Assembly (NCBI GenBank): GCA_964635375.1
Contig: CAZWOU010000004.1
Location: forward strand, 40,020-104,019
Reading direction: 5' to 3'
DNA: 64,000 bases
Source of the DNA: CAZMNY01 sp964635375
Lineage (GTDB): Bacteria > Planctomycetota > Planctomycetia > Pirellulales > Pirellulaceae
Below the pieces are notes generated by a model. The model had not been told where the DNA came from. It ran no database searches and worked only from the letters and a program-made list of their open reading frames with translations. Made by a program: the position numbers and the translations under genes. Each line of letters starts with the position of its first letter. Position 1 is the first letter of the stretch. Positions 8,934 to 16,936 of this stretch are shown piece by piece.

Positions 8934-9509
8934 TTGGTGGATTCGCCGTGTAACGTTGAGAGTCTCTTGCAGCGTTGCCAGCAGGGAGACGAAGCGGCGT
9001 TTGGCGAACTCATGCGACGCTACCAAGAGAGGGTGTTTCAGTTCACTCTCAGAGTGTCTGGCGACGCCTCATTGGCCGAGGAGGCGACGGTCGACTGCTT
9101 CTATCGTATCTGGACGAAGTGCCGGCAGCGGAGGGAGGGCGCGAGTCCCGATGCGTGGATTTTTCGTATTGCCCACCGGGCTCTGGTGGATTTGGCTCGC
9201 AAGCGGCAAAGGTGGTGGAATCGGCTAGCGGCTGGATCGCGAACGTCCGAAGATGATCTGCGCCCGGGCCCGCTGGAGGCGTTGCTCGAAGCTGAGCATC
9301 AACGACAGCTTGCAGGTGAAATGAAGTTGGCGTTGGAGACGTTAAAAGAAGAGGATCGCGTCCTTGTGCATCTCTATTACTTTGAGGGTCAGGCGATTGC
9401 GGAGATCGCGACGGTGCTTGAAACATCGCGAGACGCCTTGAAGATGAGGCTCTTGAGAGTTCGCAAGAAACTGGCCAAGGTTCTGGAGTCTGGTGATGAC
9501 TGCGGATAA
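8934..9509 (+). CDS. ECF-family RNA polymerase sigma factor
   Basis: 191 residues with region 2 (about 10-80: GDEAAFGELMRRYQERVF, AEEATVDCFYRIWTK, DAWIFRIAHRALVDLARK) and region 4 (about 125-180: LALETLKEEDRVLVHLYYFEG, then the helix-turn-helix QAIAEIATVLETSRDALKMRL). No long region 3, as expected for an ECF sigma. The start is TTG 8934 or GTG 8937; the AAGGA upstream fits either. The gene overlaps the next frame by 17 bases. With the following membrane protein and secreted coiled-coil protein it resembles a sigma / anti-sigma / sensor set. The cluster just downstream could be its regulon, but no promoter was identified. Confidence 0.92.
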   Translation: MVDSPCNVESLLQRCQQGDEAAFGELMRRYQERVFQFTLRVSGDASLAEEATVDCFYRIWTKCRQRREGASPDAWIFRIAHRALVDLARKRQRWWNRLAAGSRTSEDDLRPGPLEALLEAEHQRQLAGEMKLALETLKEEDRVLVHLYYFEGQAIAEIATVLETSRDALKMRLLRVRKKLAKVLESGDDCG

Positions 9510-9933
9510 CCCCAACGACCGCGACTCAACGCCGGCAGACCAGCTTGCAACTCAAGCCGACGCTCGTTTGCGCGAGTGGTTTTCCTCGCCGCCGGTTTGT
9601 GAATCTAGGACCAATGTTGAGCAGCGAGTCATGGCCAAGCTGTCTCGGCGAAAGCTCGCCATTCGCGGCGTTTGGGTTGCGTCGTTGATCATGGTGCTGA
9701 CAGCGGGATGGTGTTTTCGACCCGGCCGTCGCGAACAGCTTCCGCCGTTGCGGGTCGCAGAGGGGCGCGGCGGTGTTAAAGATCCCAGCAAATCCATCAG
9801 AGAATTTGAACTGTTCGCGTCAGCGTATTCGGGGATGGCGCCGCCTGTCGTTCAGTTCGAGACGCTCGACAACGAATCTAGCTTGTTGTTGGGATACCTA
9901 GAGTCGCTCGAAACAACAGGGGAGAAGCAATAA
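9493..9933 (+). CDS. Single-pass membrane protein, possible anti-sigma factor
   Basis: 146 residues (GTG 9493 or ATG 9496), beginning inside the sigma gene. A cytoplasmic N-terminal part of about 53 residues is followed by one transmembrane helix (about 57-72, IRGVWVASLIMVLTAGW) and a C-terminal periplasmic part. The position directly behind an ECF sigma and the N-in topology suggest an anti-sigma factor, but no zinc anti-sigma HxxxCxxC motif is present, so this is inference from context. Its TAA stop shares a base with the next ATG (TAATG). Confidence 0.65.
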   Translation: MMTADNPNDRDSTPADQLATQADARLREWFSSPPVCESRTNVEQRVMAKLSRRKLAIRGVWVASLIMVLTAGWCFRPGRREQLPPLRVAEGRGGVKDPSKSIREFELFASAYSGMAPPVVQFETLDNESSLLLGYLESLETTGEKQ

Positions 9934-10328
9934 TGACTTCGATTCTACTCTGCGCTTCAGTGCTTGTCGCGGTAGCGGGCGGGGATGCTCCACCGCCTTT
10001 GACGAAGGACAAGATTGCGAAACTTCAGCAACTTGTGCGTCGAACTCAGGAACGCGACGCCGAGTTGAAGGCGGCGCTTGAGCGGCAGCAGAACAGTTTG
10101 ATGAAAGCCTATGCCTCTTTCCTTCTGGACGAGAAACACATTCTCGAGTTGCACACAGAGATAATTCAATTGCAGACTAAACTGCTAACGAACTACCGTG
10201 ATTTACAGGTCGAGCTTCGCAATATTGTCGGCGAGAAACGATTCCGGCATTTGAAGACGCGGATTGACTTGATCCTGAAAGGAAAGAAAAAAGTAAAATC
10301 GCCTGCGGACGCTTCGGCGGGGGACTAA
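9933..10328 (+). CDS. Small secreted coiled-coil protein, Spy/CpxP-like sensor candidate
   Basis: 131 residues. Signal peptide at 1-17 (MTSILLCASVLVAVAGG), then a long charged helix (about 25-115) with heptad-like Leu spacing and a lysine-rich tail. The mostly helical periplasmic shape resembles Spy/CpxP or metal-sensor proteins that pair with ECF systems, though I cannot see a confirmed LTxxQ motif. Translationally coupled to the preceding membrane protein. Function unproven. Confidence 0.6.
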   Translation: MTSILLCASVLVAVAGGDAPPPLTKDKIAKLQQLVRRTQERDAELKAALERQQNSLMKAYASFLLDEKHILELHTEIIQLQTKLLTNYRDLQVELRNIVGEKRFRHLKTRIDLILKGKKKVKSPADASAGD

Positions 10329-10432
10329 TCGACGGGCCCGTGCAAATCTGGCTCGCCAGGTTCCCAGGCCGTAGTCCCCGTTTTAAATAAGTCTCATCGT
10401 TGGGTACCCACTAACAACAGGAAGTAAGCGTC

Positions 10433-11320
10433 ATGTCATATTATTGTCGAGTTGGGTTGATCGTTTCTTTGTTGGCGTGCCATTCCTCCTTGCTCGCGGA
10501 TGATCAAGTGTTTTCCGGCCCCCAGGTTGGCGAGAAGTTGACGCCGTTCAAAGTTCGTGGCGTGTTCGACGACGAGGCCGGCAAGGAGTACGACTACGTC
10601 AAGCAAGCGAACGGCAAGGCGATTTGTCTGATCTTTGTTCATGAGCTCACACGTCCATCGGCAGCGGTGTTGCGAGCTGTGACCGGCTTTGTTGCCAAGA
10701 ACCGCAAGAAGATGGAGGGCGGAGTTGTTTTCCTGGGCAGCGACGCCACCGAATTGGCGTCGAGACTTCGACGCGCCCGACACGCTCTGGCCAAGGCGAC
10801 GCCAACGGGGATCTCGGTCGATGGGGAGGAAGGTCCCGGAGCGTACGGGCTCAATCGCAAGGCGACCTTGACGATTCTCATCGCCAACAACAACAAGGTC
10901 ACAGCGAACTTTACTCTGATTCAGCCAAGCGTGAACGTTGACGTGCCGCGCATCCTGACCGAAGTCGTCAAGATCGTTGGCGGCAAAACGCCGACGCTCG
11001 CCGAATTAGGTCTAGCGCGCTACACGGGGCAGAAGCCGGCGGGCGAAACGGAGCCGATCAACCTGCGACCGCTGTTGGGACCCGTGATACGAAAGACGGC
11101 AACTGCGGACGAGGTCGAGGCGGCGGCGAAGAAGGCGGAAGCGGCCTTTGCGAAGAACCCTGCCATTGGTCGCCGAGTTGGCGAGGTTGCGAGACGGATT
11201 ATCGAGGCGGATAAGTTGGGTAACTACGGCAGCGAGAAGGCTCAGGAGTATCTGAAGAAGTGGGCCAAGCAGTTCCCGGAATCGGCGAAGAAATCTCCGC
11301 GTCCAAAGAAACGCAAGTGA
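10433..11320 (+). CDS. Secreted thioredoxin-fold protein without active-site cysteines (paralog A)
   Basis: 295 residues. Signal peptide at 1-22; the mature protein starts with the FSGPQVGEKLTPFKV element typical of redoxin-like domains. Where thioredoxins have CxxC it reads ELTRPSAAVL, so no redox-active cysteine is present. The ISVDGEEGPGAYGLNRKATL block and a Lys-rich C-terminus follow. It is clearly paralogous to the gene at 16016 (shared FSGPQ-GEKL, RP-A at the CxxC site, GEGPGAYGLNR, VT-NF-L-QP). A non-catalytic binding or scaffold role is possible; unknown. First gene after the sigma triad. Confidence 0.8.
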   Translation: MSYYCRVGLIVSLLACHSSLLADDQVFSGPQVGEKLTPFKVRGVFDDEAGKEYDYVKQANGKAICLIFVHELTRPSAAVLRAVTGFVAKNRKKMEGGVVFLGSDATELASRLRRARHALAKATPTGISVDGEEGPGAYGLNRKATLTILIANNNKVTANFTLIQPSVNVDVPRILTEVVKIVGGKTPTLAELGLARYTGQKPAGETEPINLRPLLGPVIRKTATADEVEAAAKKAEAAFAKNPAIGRRVGEVARRIIEADKLGNYGSEKAQEYLKKWAKQFPESAKKSPRPKKRK

Positions 11321-11386
11321 GCTGTCTTGAGCCGTCGCCGAAGCTGGCTGAGAAGCGTCTGTGTGAACCGCGAGAAGGAGAACGCC

Positions 11387-13543
11387 GTGAATTTGAGCGG
11401 CCTACTAATTGCCGTGTTGCTCGTCGGCCCCGCTGCCGGCGACGCGCCTTCAGCCGATTCCGAAGGGGAGGTTGACTTTGATACGCAAATCGTGCCTGCC
11501 TTTACCAGGGCAGGTTGCAACGTTGCTGCTTGTCACGGAGCCGCAGCCGGGCGCGGCGGCTTAAGACTCTCGTTGTGGGGTTTGAATCCCGCAGCGGACC
11601 ACGACGCAATTGTGCGACAGTTGGAGGGGCATCGGATCAATTTGGCTCGCCCCGGTGAAAGTCTGCTGCTGCTCAAAGGGACTGGTCAGCTCGACCATGA
11701 AGGCGAGGATGCGTTGACTGGGTCGCCCCAAGGCGAGGAGAGGCTGCTTGCGTGGATCAAGGGAGGCGCCCAACGCGACAAGGCGAGCGCGCGCAAACTG
11801 TTGCGCCTGACGATGACTCCGACCACGCCGGTTTCCGGAGCCAAAGGCGATGTCATTGCTTTGCACGCTTTGGCGGAATTCGATGACGGGACTCAGGCCG
11901 AAGTGACGCCGTGGACGGTGTTTCAATCGAATGACCCCGTCTCGGTCGAAGTGTTGGATGAGCAGCCGACTCGCGTGCGGTTGAAGCGAGGCGGGCGGCA
12001 CACGGTGCTGTGCCGGTTCATGAACCGGGTCGTCCCGCTGGTGTTTATGGTTCCGTTGTCAGAGGACACTGTGCCTCAGATCGCTGCCAAGAGCGACAGC
12101 TTTATCGATCGTGAGATCTTGCAAACGCTAGCGACGATTCGGCTTCCTGTCTCACCGGCAGCCGACGATCGGACGTTTGCTCGCCGGGTTCACTTGGATC
12201 TGACCGGCACGCTCCCCACACCGAAGCAACTTGCGGCTTTCCTGGGCGAGGCGCGCAGCGATCGCCGCGCCAAGCTAGTTGAGCAGCTGCTCGCGTCGAG
12301 TGAGTTCGTCGACTATTGGACGTTCAGGTTCGCCAAGTTGTTGCGAATCCGTTCGCAAATCAACCAACCCGAGGGGGCCAAGAAGTTCCATGACTGGCTG
12401 CGCGCACAAATCGCAAGCGGAACGCCGTACGACAAGATGGTGACTGATCTTCTTACCGCTGAGGGAGACACCCACGAGGTGGGGCCGGCAAACTTCTATC
12501 GCGTCGTTACGGGGGCGCGCAACCAAGCGGAGTACGTCAGTGAGTTGTTGATGGGTGCGCGGATGCGTTGCGCCAACTGTCATAATCACCCGCTCGACAA
12601 GTGGACTCAGGACGACTACCACGGATTGGCGGCCGTGTTCGCCAAGGTCAAGCAGGGGCGCATCATCACCGTCGACGGACGCGGTGTGGTAACCCATCCG
12701 ATAACAGGTGAGGCGGCCAAACTTCGCGTACCGGGAGAACGATTTCTCCCGGAGGTCGACAAGGCTGACGCCCGCGATGCGCTCGCGAGTTGGATGACTG
12801 GCCCCAAGAATCCGTATTTCTCCAAAGCGATCGTTAACCGTTTATGGAAATCCATGATGGGACGCGGCTTGATCGAGCCGACCGACGACGTGCGCGAGAC
12901 GAACCCGCCCTCCCACCCGGCGCTGTTAGACGCGCTGGCCGCGGATTTTGTCCAACATGGCTACAACATACGCCACACGTTGCGATTGATCGCCACCAGC
13001 GACGCCTACGGCCGCAGCTCGTCAACGCTGCCTGGCAACGCGGCGGACGAGACGTTTTACTCGCACGCGATTGTCAAGCCGTTGGAGGCGGAAGTGCTGG
13101 CCGACGCCTTGACCAGCGTGACCGGCGTCGCCGAGCAGTACAAGGGCCAACCAAAGGACACCCGCGCCATCGCGTTGTTTGACCCGAGAATACCGTCAAG
13201 CGTGTTGGATGTGCTTGGGCGATGTTCTCGAGAGGAGTCGTGCGAATCGCTCCCCGATCCCGGAACGCTGGCTCAAAAACTACATATGGTCAATGGCTCG
13301 TTGATCAACGCCAAGGTCACGTCGAAGCGAGGCCGTCTGCAAAACTTGCTCGCCTCGGGCGTCTCCGACAGTGAACTGTTGACCCACCTATACGTAGTTG
13401 CGCTGGCACGCGAGCCAAGTGTTGCTGAGATGAAGTACTGGGATACACACTTGAAGACTGTCGGCGAAGATGGAAGACAGGCGCTGTTCGAGGACATTGT
13501 CTGGAGCCTGCTTGCCTGCCGAGAATTTGTCACAAATCACTAA
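11387..13543 (+). CDS. DUF1549/DUF1553 secreted protein with cytochrome-like CxnCH motifs
   Basis: About 718 residues from GTG 11387 (AAGGAG seven bases upstream; the frame is open further 5'). Signal peptide at about 1-18. Early CNVAACHG resembles the planctomycete cytochrome C motif, but with four residues between the cysteines. DUF1549 follows (SFIDREIL, HLDLTGTLPT), a genuine CxxCH (CANCHNH, about residue 395), and DUF1553 (KAIVNRLW, GRGLIEPTDDVRETNPPSHP). The family is almost always paired with DUF1501, as here 20 bp downstream. Its biochemical role is not established; proposed roles concern extracellular polymer breakdown or electron transfer. Confidence 0.9.
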   Translation: MNLSGLLIAVLLVGPAAGDAPSADSEGEVDFDTQIVPAFTRAGCNVAACHGAAAGRGGLRLSLWGLNPAADHDAIVRQLEGHRINLARPGESLLLLKGTGQLDHEGEDALTGSPQGEERLLAWIKGGAQRDKASARKLLRLTMTPTTPVSGAKGDVIALHALAEFDDGTQAEVTPWTVFQSNDPVSVEVLDEQPTRVRLKRGGRHTVLCRFMNRVVPLVFMVPLSEDTVPQIAAKSDSFIDREILQTLATIRLPVSPAADDRTFARRVHLDLTGTLPTPKQLAAFLGEARSDRRAKLVEQLLASSEFVDYWTFRFAKLLRIRSQINQPEGAKKFHDWLRAQIASGTPYDKMVTDLLTAEGDTHEVGPANFYRVVTGARNQAEYVSELLMGARMRCANCHNHPLDKWTQDDYHGLAAVFAKVKQGRIITVDGRGVVTHPITGEAAKLRVPGERFLPEVDKADARDALASWMTGPKNPYFSKAIVNRLWKSMMGRGLIEPTDDVRETNPPSHPALLDALAADFVQHGYNIRHTLRLIATSDAYGRSSSTLPGNAADETFYSHAIVKPLEAEVLADALTSVTGVAEQYKGQPKDTRAIALFDPRIPSSVLDVLGRCSREESCESLPDPGTLAQKLHMVNGSLINAKVTSKRGRLQNLLASGVSDSELLTHLYVVALAREPSVAEMKYWDTHLKTVGEDGRQALFEDIVWSLLACREFVTNH

Positions 13544-13563
13544 GTTGCCGGAGCAACGGTGTT

Positions 13564-14925
13564 ATGAAATCGAAGAAGAATGCGTTTGGTCGCTGCGACG
13601 GAATCACGCGGCGGAACGCTCTGCAAATTGGCGGGCTAACGGCGCTCGGCCTGGGCTTGGAGCACGCCGCTGGGCTGTCGAAACTTCGTGCCGCCAATCT
13701 CGCTGGAAAGGGCGGAAAGGCGAAGTCGTGCATTTTGCTGTGGCTCGATGGAGGACCCAGCCAGTTGGAGACGTTCGACGTCAAGCCCGACGCCCCCGCG
13801 GAAGTTCGCGGCCCCTTGGATGCGATATCCACGGCGGTGCCGGGCGTGAGTTTCAGTGAATGCCTGCCGCTGACGGCCGCGATGATGGACAAGATCGCTG
13901 TCTTGCGTTCGATGACGTCAACGTTTGGGGCCCACAACTTGGGGACCCATAACATGACCACCGGGTTCAAGCCGACGCCGTTGCTGGAGTACGCATCGTA
14001 CGGCTCGGTCTTGGCCCATATGCGGCAGAGCAAAGACGCCATCCTGCCGACCAATGTTGCGGTGCCCGATTATCGGATTGGAGGAAGTAAGCTGACTGGC
14101 AACGGCTATTTGCCTCCCGCCACGCGGCCCTTCTCGTTGGATGGAGACCCTGCGAAGAACGACTTCCAAGTCCGCGATCTCGACTTCTACGCCGGCGTTA
14201 CGTCTGCCCGGTTGAAACGGCGGAAGCAGTTTCTCAATCAGTTGGATGGATTGAGCCGAGCTGTCGAGAGCGCCAAAGAATCGCCGAGCGATCCCAACTT
14301 CGAACAGGCGTTTCGCCTCATCTCGTCGCCCGAAGCGAAGGAGGCCTTCGACTTGTCGAAGGAGCCTCGAAAGGTCCGGCAGCGATACGGCTTCAAGTCG
14401 ATCGGCGGGTGCTGCCTGTTGGCGCGGCGGTTGGTCGAACGAGGCGTTTCATTCGTCACGGTGAATAACCGAGGTTGGGACACCCACACCGCAATGTACA
14501 CGCGGCTCAAGGAAGGTTTCACCGGCGCGGAGAAACCGCAGGGGCTCGTGCCATCGCTCGATCTTGCGTTTTCGGCGCTTGTTGAAGATCTGGAACAGCG
14601 AGGGTTGTTTGACGAGACGTTAATCGTCGTGATGGGGGAATTTGGCCGGACTCCTAAACTCAACACGTCAGGCGGTCGCGATCATTGGCCGCGCGTCTTC
14701 AGCGTCGTGATGGCCGGCGGCGGCGTCCCCGGAGGCGTTGTGGTCGGCGCCAGCGATAAGACGGCTGAAAGCCCCGCCGAACGTCCAGTGACCCCATCGG
14801 ATCTGGCCCATACGATCTATACGTTGCTTGGCTTGGATCCCGACACCGAACTGCGGACTGCGGACGGGCGACCGGTGCGTATTGGTCCCATTGATGGCCA
14901 TGCGATCTCGGAGGTGGTTTCGTGA
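13564..14925 (+). CDS. DUF1501 (sulfatase-like) exported protein
   Basis: 453 residues with a Tat-like N-terminus (ITRRNALQIGGLTALGLG). The core has the DUF1501 features: LWLDGGPSQLETFDVKP, AHNLGTHNMTTG, NNRGWDTH and GEFGRTPKLN. The DUF1501 fold is related to alkaline phosphatase/sulfatase enzymes. Partner of the preceding DUF1549/1553 gene, and its stop overlaps the start of the WD40 gene. Confidence 0.92.
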   Translation: MKSKKNAFGRCDGITRRNALQIGGLTALGLGLEHAAGLSKLRAANLAGKGGKAKSCILLWLDGGPSQLETFDVKPDAPAEVRGPLDAISTAVPGVSFSECLPLTAAMMDKIAVLRSMTSTFGAHNLGTHNMTTGFKPTPLLEYASYGSVLAHMRQSKDAILPTNVAVPDYRIGGSKLTGNGYLPPATRPFSLDGDPAKNDFQVRDLDFYAGVTSARLKRRKQFLNQLDGLSRAVESAKESPSDPNFEQAFRLISSPEAKEAFDLSKEPRKVRQRYGFKSIGGCCLLARRLVERGVSFVTVNNRGWDTHTAMYTRLKEGFTGAEKPQGLVPSLDLAFSALVEDLEQRGLFDETLIVVMGEFGRTPKLNTSGGRDHWPRVFSVVMAGGGVPGGVVVGASDKTAESPAERPVTPSDLAHTIYTLLGLDPDTELRTADGRPVRIGPIDGHAISEVVS

Positions 14926-15908
14926 ACGTAAAGATGAATTGCGGTGTTTCGTTTGCGGCCCTCGTGGTGTTCGGCGCAAGTTGCTTGCTTCCCAGTTCGG
15001 CGCATGCCGCCAAACCGTCTATCACGGCGGTCGCCTTCGATCAGCAGGGTAAGTCAGTTGTTGTGGCTTCACAGGCCGGGCTGAGAGTTGTCCAATGGCC
15101 GACGCTCAAACTGCTGCGAAGACTTGAGACGAACTTATCTCAAATCCATGACCTTGCGTTCTCCCCAGATGGTCGTTTCCTGGCGGTTGCCGGCGGTCGC
15201 CCTTCGGAATCCGGACATTGTGAGATTCTCCGCTGGCCGTCGGGTGAACGAGTCGCGAGGAGCGGCAATCACGACAACCTGATCTACTCTGTCGCTTGGC
15301 GAAGCGATGGGCGAAGCTACGTGACGGCGAGCCTTGATCGCACGTGCCGCTCAGTGGCGTTTCGCGCGCCGGGAGACAAGGCACTGGAGCTATCGGGCGT
15401 GAAGTTGGAAGGGCATTCGCGAGCCGTGCTGGCCGCCTGTTTTCTCCCAGGGGGAGGGCAACTGCTGACGGCGGGAGTGGATCACAGCGTCCGTCTTTGG
15501 GACACTGAGGGCAAGCAGCCGACGATCGTGCGAGCGTTGGAAAACCACAGCGAACCGGTTCACGATCTGGCAGTGCGGCCGCAGGAAGACGGGGCTCGCC
15601 CAGTGATCGTTTCAGTCAGTGAAGATAAGACGGTTCGGCTTTGGCAGCCGACCATTGGCCGGTTGTTGCGATTCGCACGCCTCGGCAGAGTGGTCCCGCT
15701 CGCAGTCGATTGGGCCGCGGACGGCCAAATGATCGTCGTCGCCTGTAACGACGGACATGTCCGTGTGATTGATCCCGACACGGTTGAAATCGTCGCTGAC
15801 ATCCCTGCCATTGATGGTTGGGCCTATTCGCTGGCAGTCCATCCTGATGGCAAGCAGCTTGTCGTCGGCGGCGAGAACGAATCGCTTAAGCAAGTTGTCT
15901 TGCCGTGA
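14922..15908 (+). CDS. Secreted WD40 beta-propeller protein
   Basis: 328 residues; GTG 14922 overlaps the DUF1501 stop, with an alternative ATG at 14934 that starts the signal peptide (MNCGVSFAALVVFGASCLL). The body consists of WD-type blades: IHDLAFSPDGRFLAVAGG, LIYSVAWRSDGRSYVTA, VLAACFLPGGGQLLTAG, VHDLAVRP with TVRLWQP, and AVDWAADGQMIVVA. Likely a protein-interaction propeller acting with DUF1549/DUF1501 partners outside the cytoplasm. Part of the same operon by overlap. Confidence 0.88.
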   Translation: MNVKMNCGVSFAALVVFGASCLLPSSAHAAKPSITAVAFDQQGKSVVVASQAGLRVVQWPTLKLLRRLETNLSQIHDLAFSPDGRFLAVAGGRPSESGHCEILRWPSGERVARSGNHDNLIYSVAWRSDGRSYVTASLDRTCRSVAFRAPGDKALELSGVKLEGHSRAVLAACFLPGGGQLLTAGVDHSVRLWDTEGKQPTIVRALENHSEPVHDLAVRPQEDGARPVIVSVSEDKTVRLWQPTIGRLLRFARLGRVVPLAVDWAADGQMIVVACNDGHVRVIDPDTVEIVADIPAIDGWAYSLAVHPDGKQLVVGGENESLKQVVLP

Positions 15909-16015
15909 GCCACACCCGTCTGTATGGCGAAACGTTACTCAATGAGGCAGAGCGCCGCAGGCAGGATTACCAGCGTCTCGGCCGCCCCAGGCTGTCTCCA
16001 GAGGAGAGGCTTCTC

Positions 16016-16894
16016 ATGCGTGTTTGTCTCACTGTTGTGACTGCAATTCTCCTGGCTCATGCACCGAGAGTGTTCGGCGCCGAAGAGGACGCTCCGTTCT
16101 CCGGCCCGCAGCCCGGCGAGAAGCTGCCTGCACTAGAGGTGGTGCTGGCGTATGGAAAAGAGGCTGACCAGACCGTCGATTTCGTGGAACAGGCGGCTGG
16201 AAAGCCGGCGCTGCTTGTGATCGTAAACGGTTCCAATCGGCCGGCGGCAAGGTTGACGCGGGTCTTGATGAACTACGCGGAGATGCACCAAGACAAGCTA
16301 TTCGCTGGCGTCGTATATCTTGACAAGGATCGGGCAGCTGCACTGCAGTACCTGCAAGAGGCGGTCAGTTGGTGGCAAGTCGGGCCCCCAGTCGGCGTCT
16401 CGATCGATGGCGGCGAGGGTCCGGGCGCCTATGGTCTGAATCGAAATGTCAACGTTACCGTGCTCTTCGCCAACAAAGGCCAAGTCACCAGCAACTTCGC
16501 CCTGGTCCAGCCAGGCGAGACCGATGCGCCGCGCATACTGAAGGACGTCGCGTCTAGCGTGGGAGGACGAGTGCCTAGCGAGAACGAAGTGCGTTTCCTC
16601 AGTGCTCCAATTCACAAGCTGCCGCCGGCTCGTTGGCACGTCGCCCCAGCGGACGTCCGTCTAAGGCGTCTGATTTGCACAGTGCTCGCTGCTAAAGACA
16701 TCGCGTCGACGCGCGCCGCGGCGGCGGCTATTCAGAAATACATCGGCGACGACCAGGATCGCCAAGCCGCATTGGGCGACGCTGCATCGCTTTTGCTCGA
16801 ACGCCGCATGCGTGCTCGTGGTCATGCGGTCGTCAAGCAACTGCAGCAGTGGCGTCTGAAATACGGCGCCCGCTCAACGAAAAATCCTCGCTGA
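16016..16894 (+). CDS. Secreted thioredoxin-fold protein without active-site cysteines (paralog B)
   Basis: About 292 residues from ATG 16016, behind GAGGAGAGG. Signal peptide MRVCLTVVTAILLAHA...FGA. Same architecture as the gene at 10433: FSGPQPGEKLPALEV, NGSNRPAARL in place of CxxC, SIDGGEGPGAYGLNRNVNV, QVTSNFALVQPGETDAPRIL. No CxxC. Closes the plus-strand cluster that the first paralog opens, and converges on the CotH gene 42 bp away. The upstream frame (15905-16015) is open but gives no signal peptide. Confidence 0.82.
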   Translation: MRVCLTVVTAILLAHAPRVFGAEEDAPFSGPQPGEKLPALEVVLAYGKEADQTVDFVEQAAGKPALLVIVNGSNRPAARLTRVLMNYAEMHQDKLFAGVVYLDKDRAAALQYLQEAVSWWQVGPPVGVSIDGGEGPGAYGLNRNVNVTVLFANKGQVTSNFALVQPGETDAPRILKDVASSVGGRVPSENEVRFLSAPIHKLPPARWHVAPADVRLRRLICTVLAAKDIASTRAAAAAIQKYIGDDQDRQAALGDAASLLLERRMRARGHAVVKQLQQWRLKYGARSTKNPR

Positions 16895-16936
16895 GGTCAC
16901 GGGCGAAGTGCGACGAGGTCGGTCGGAAAGAGACTT

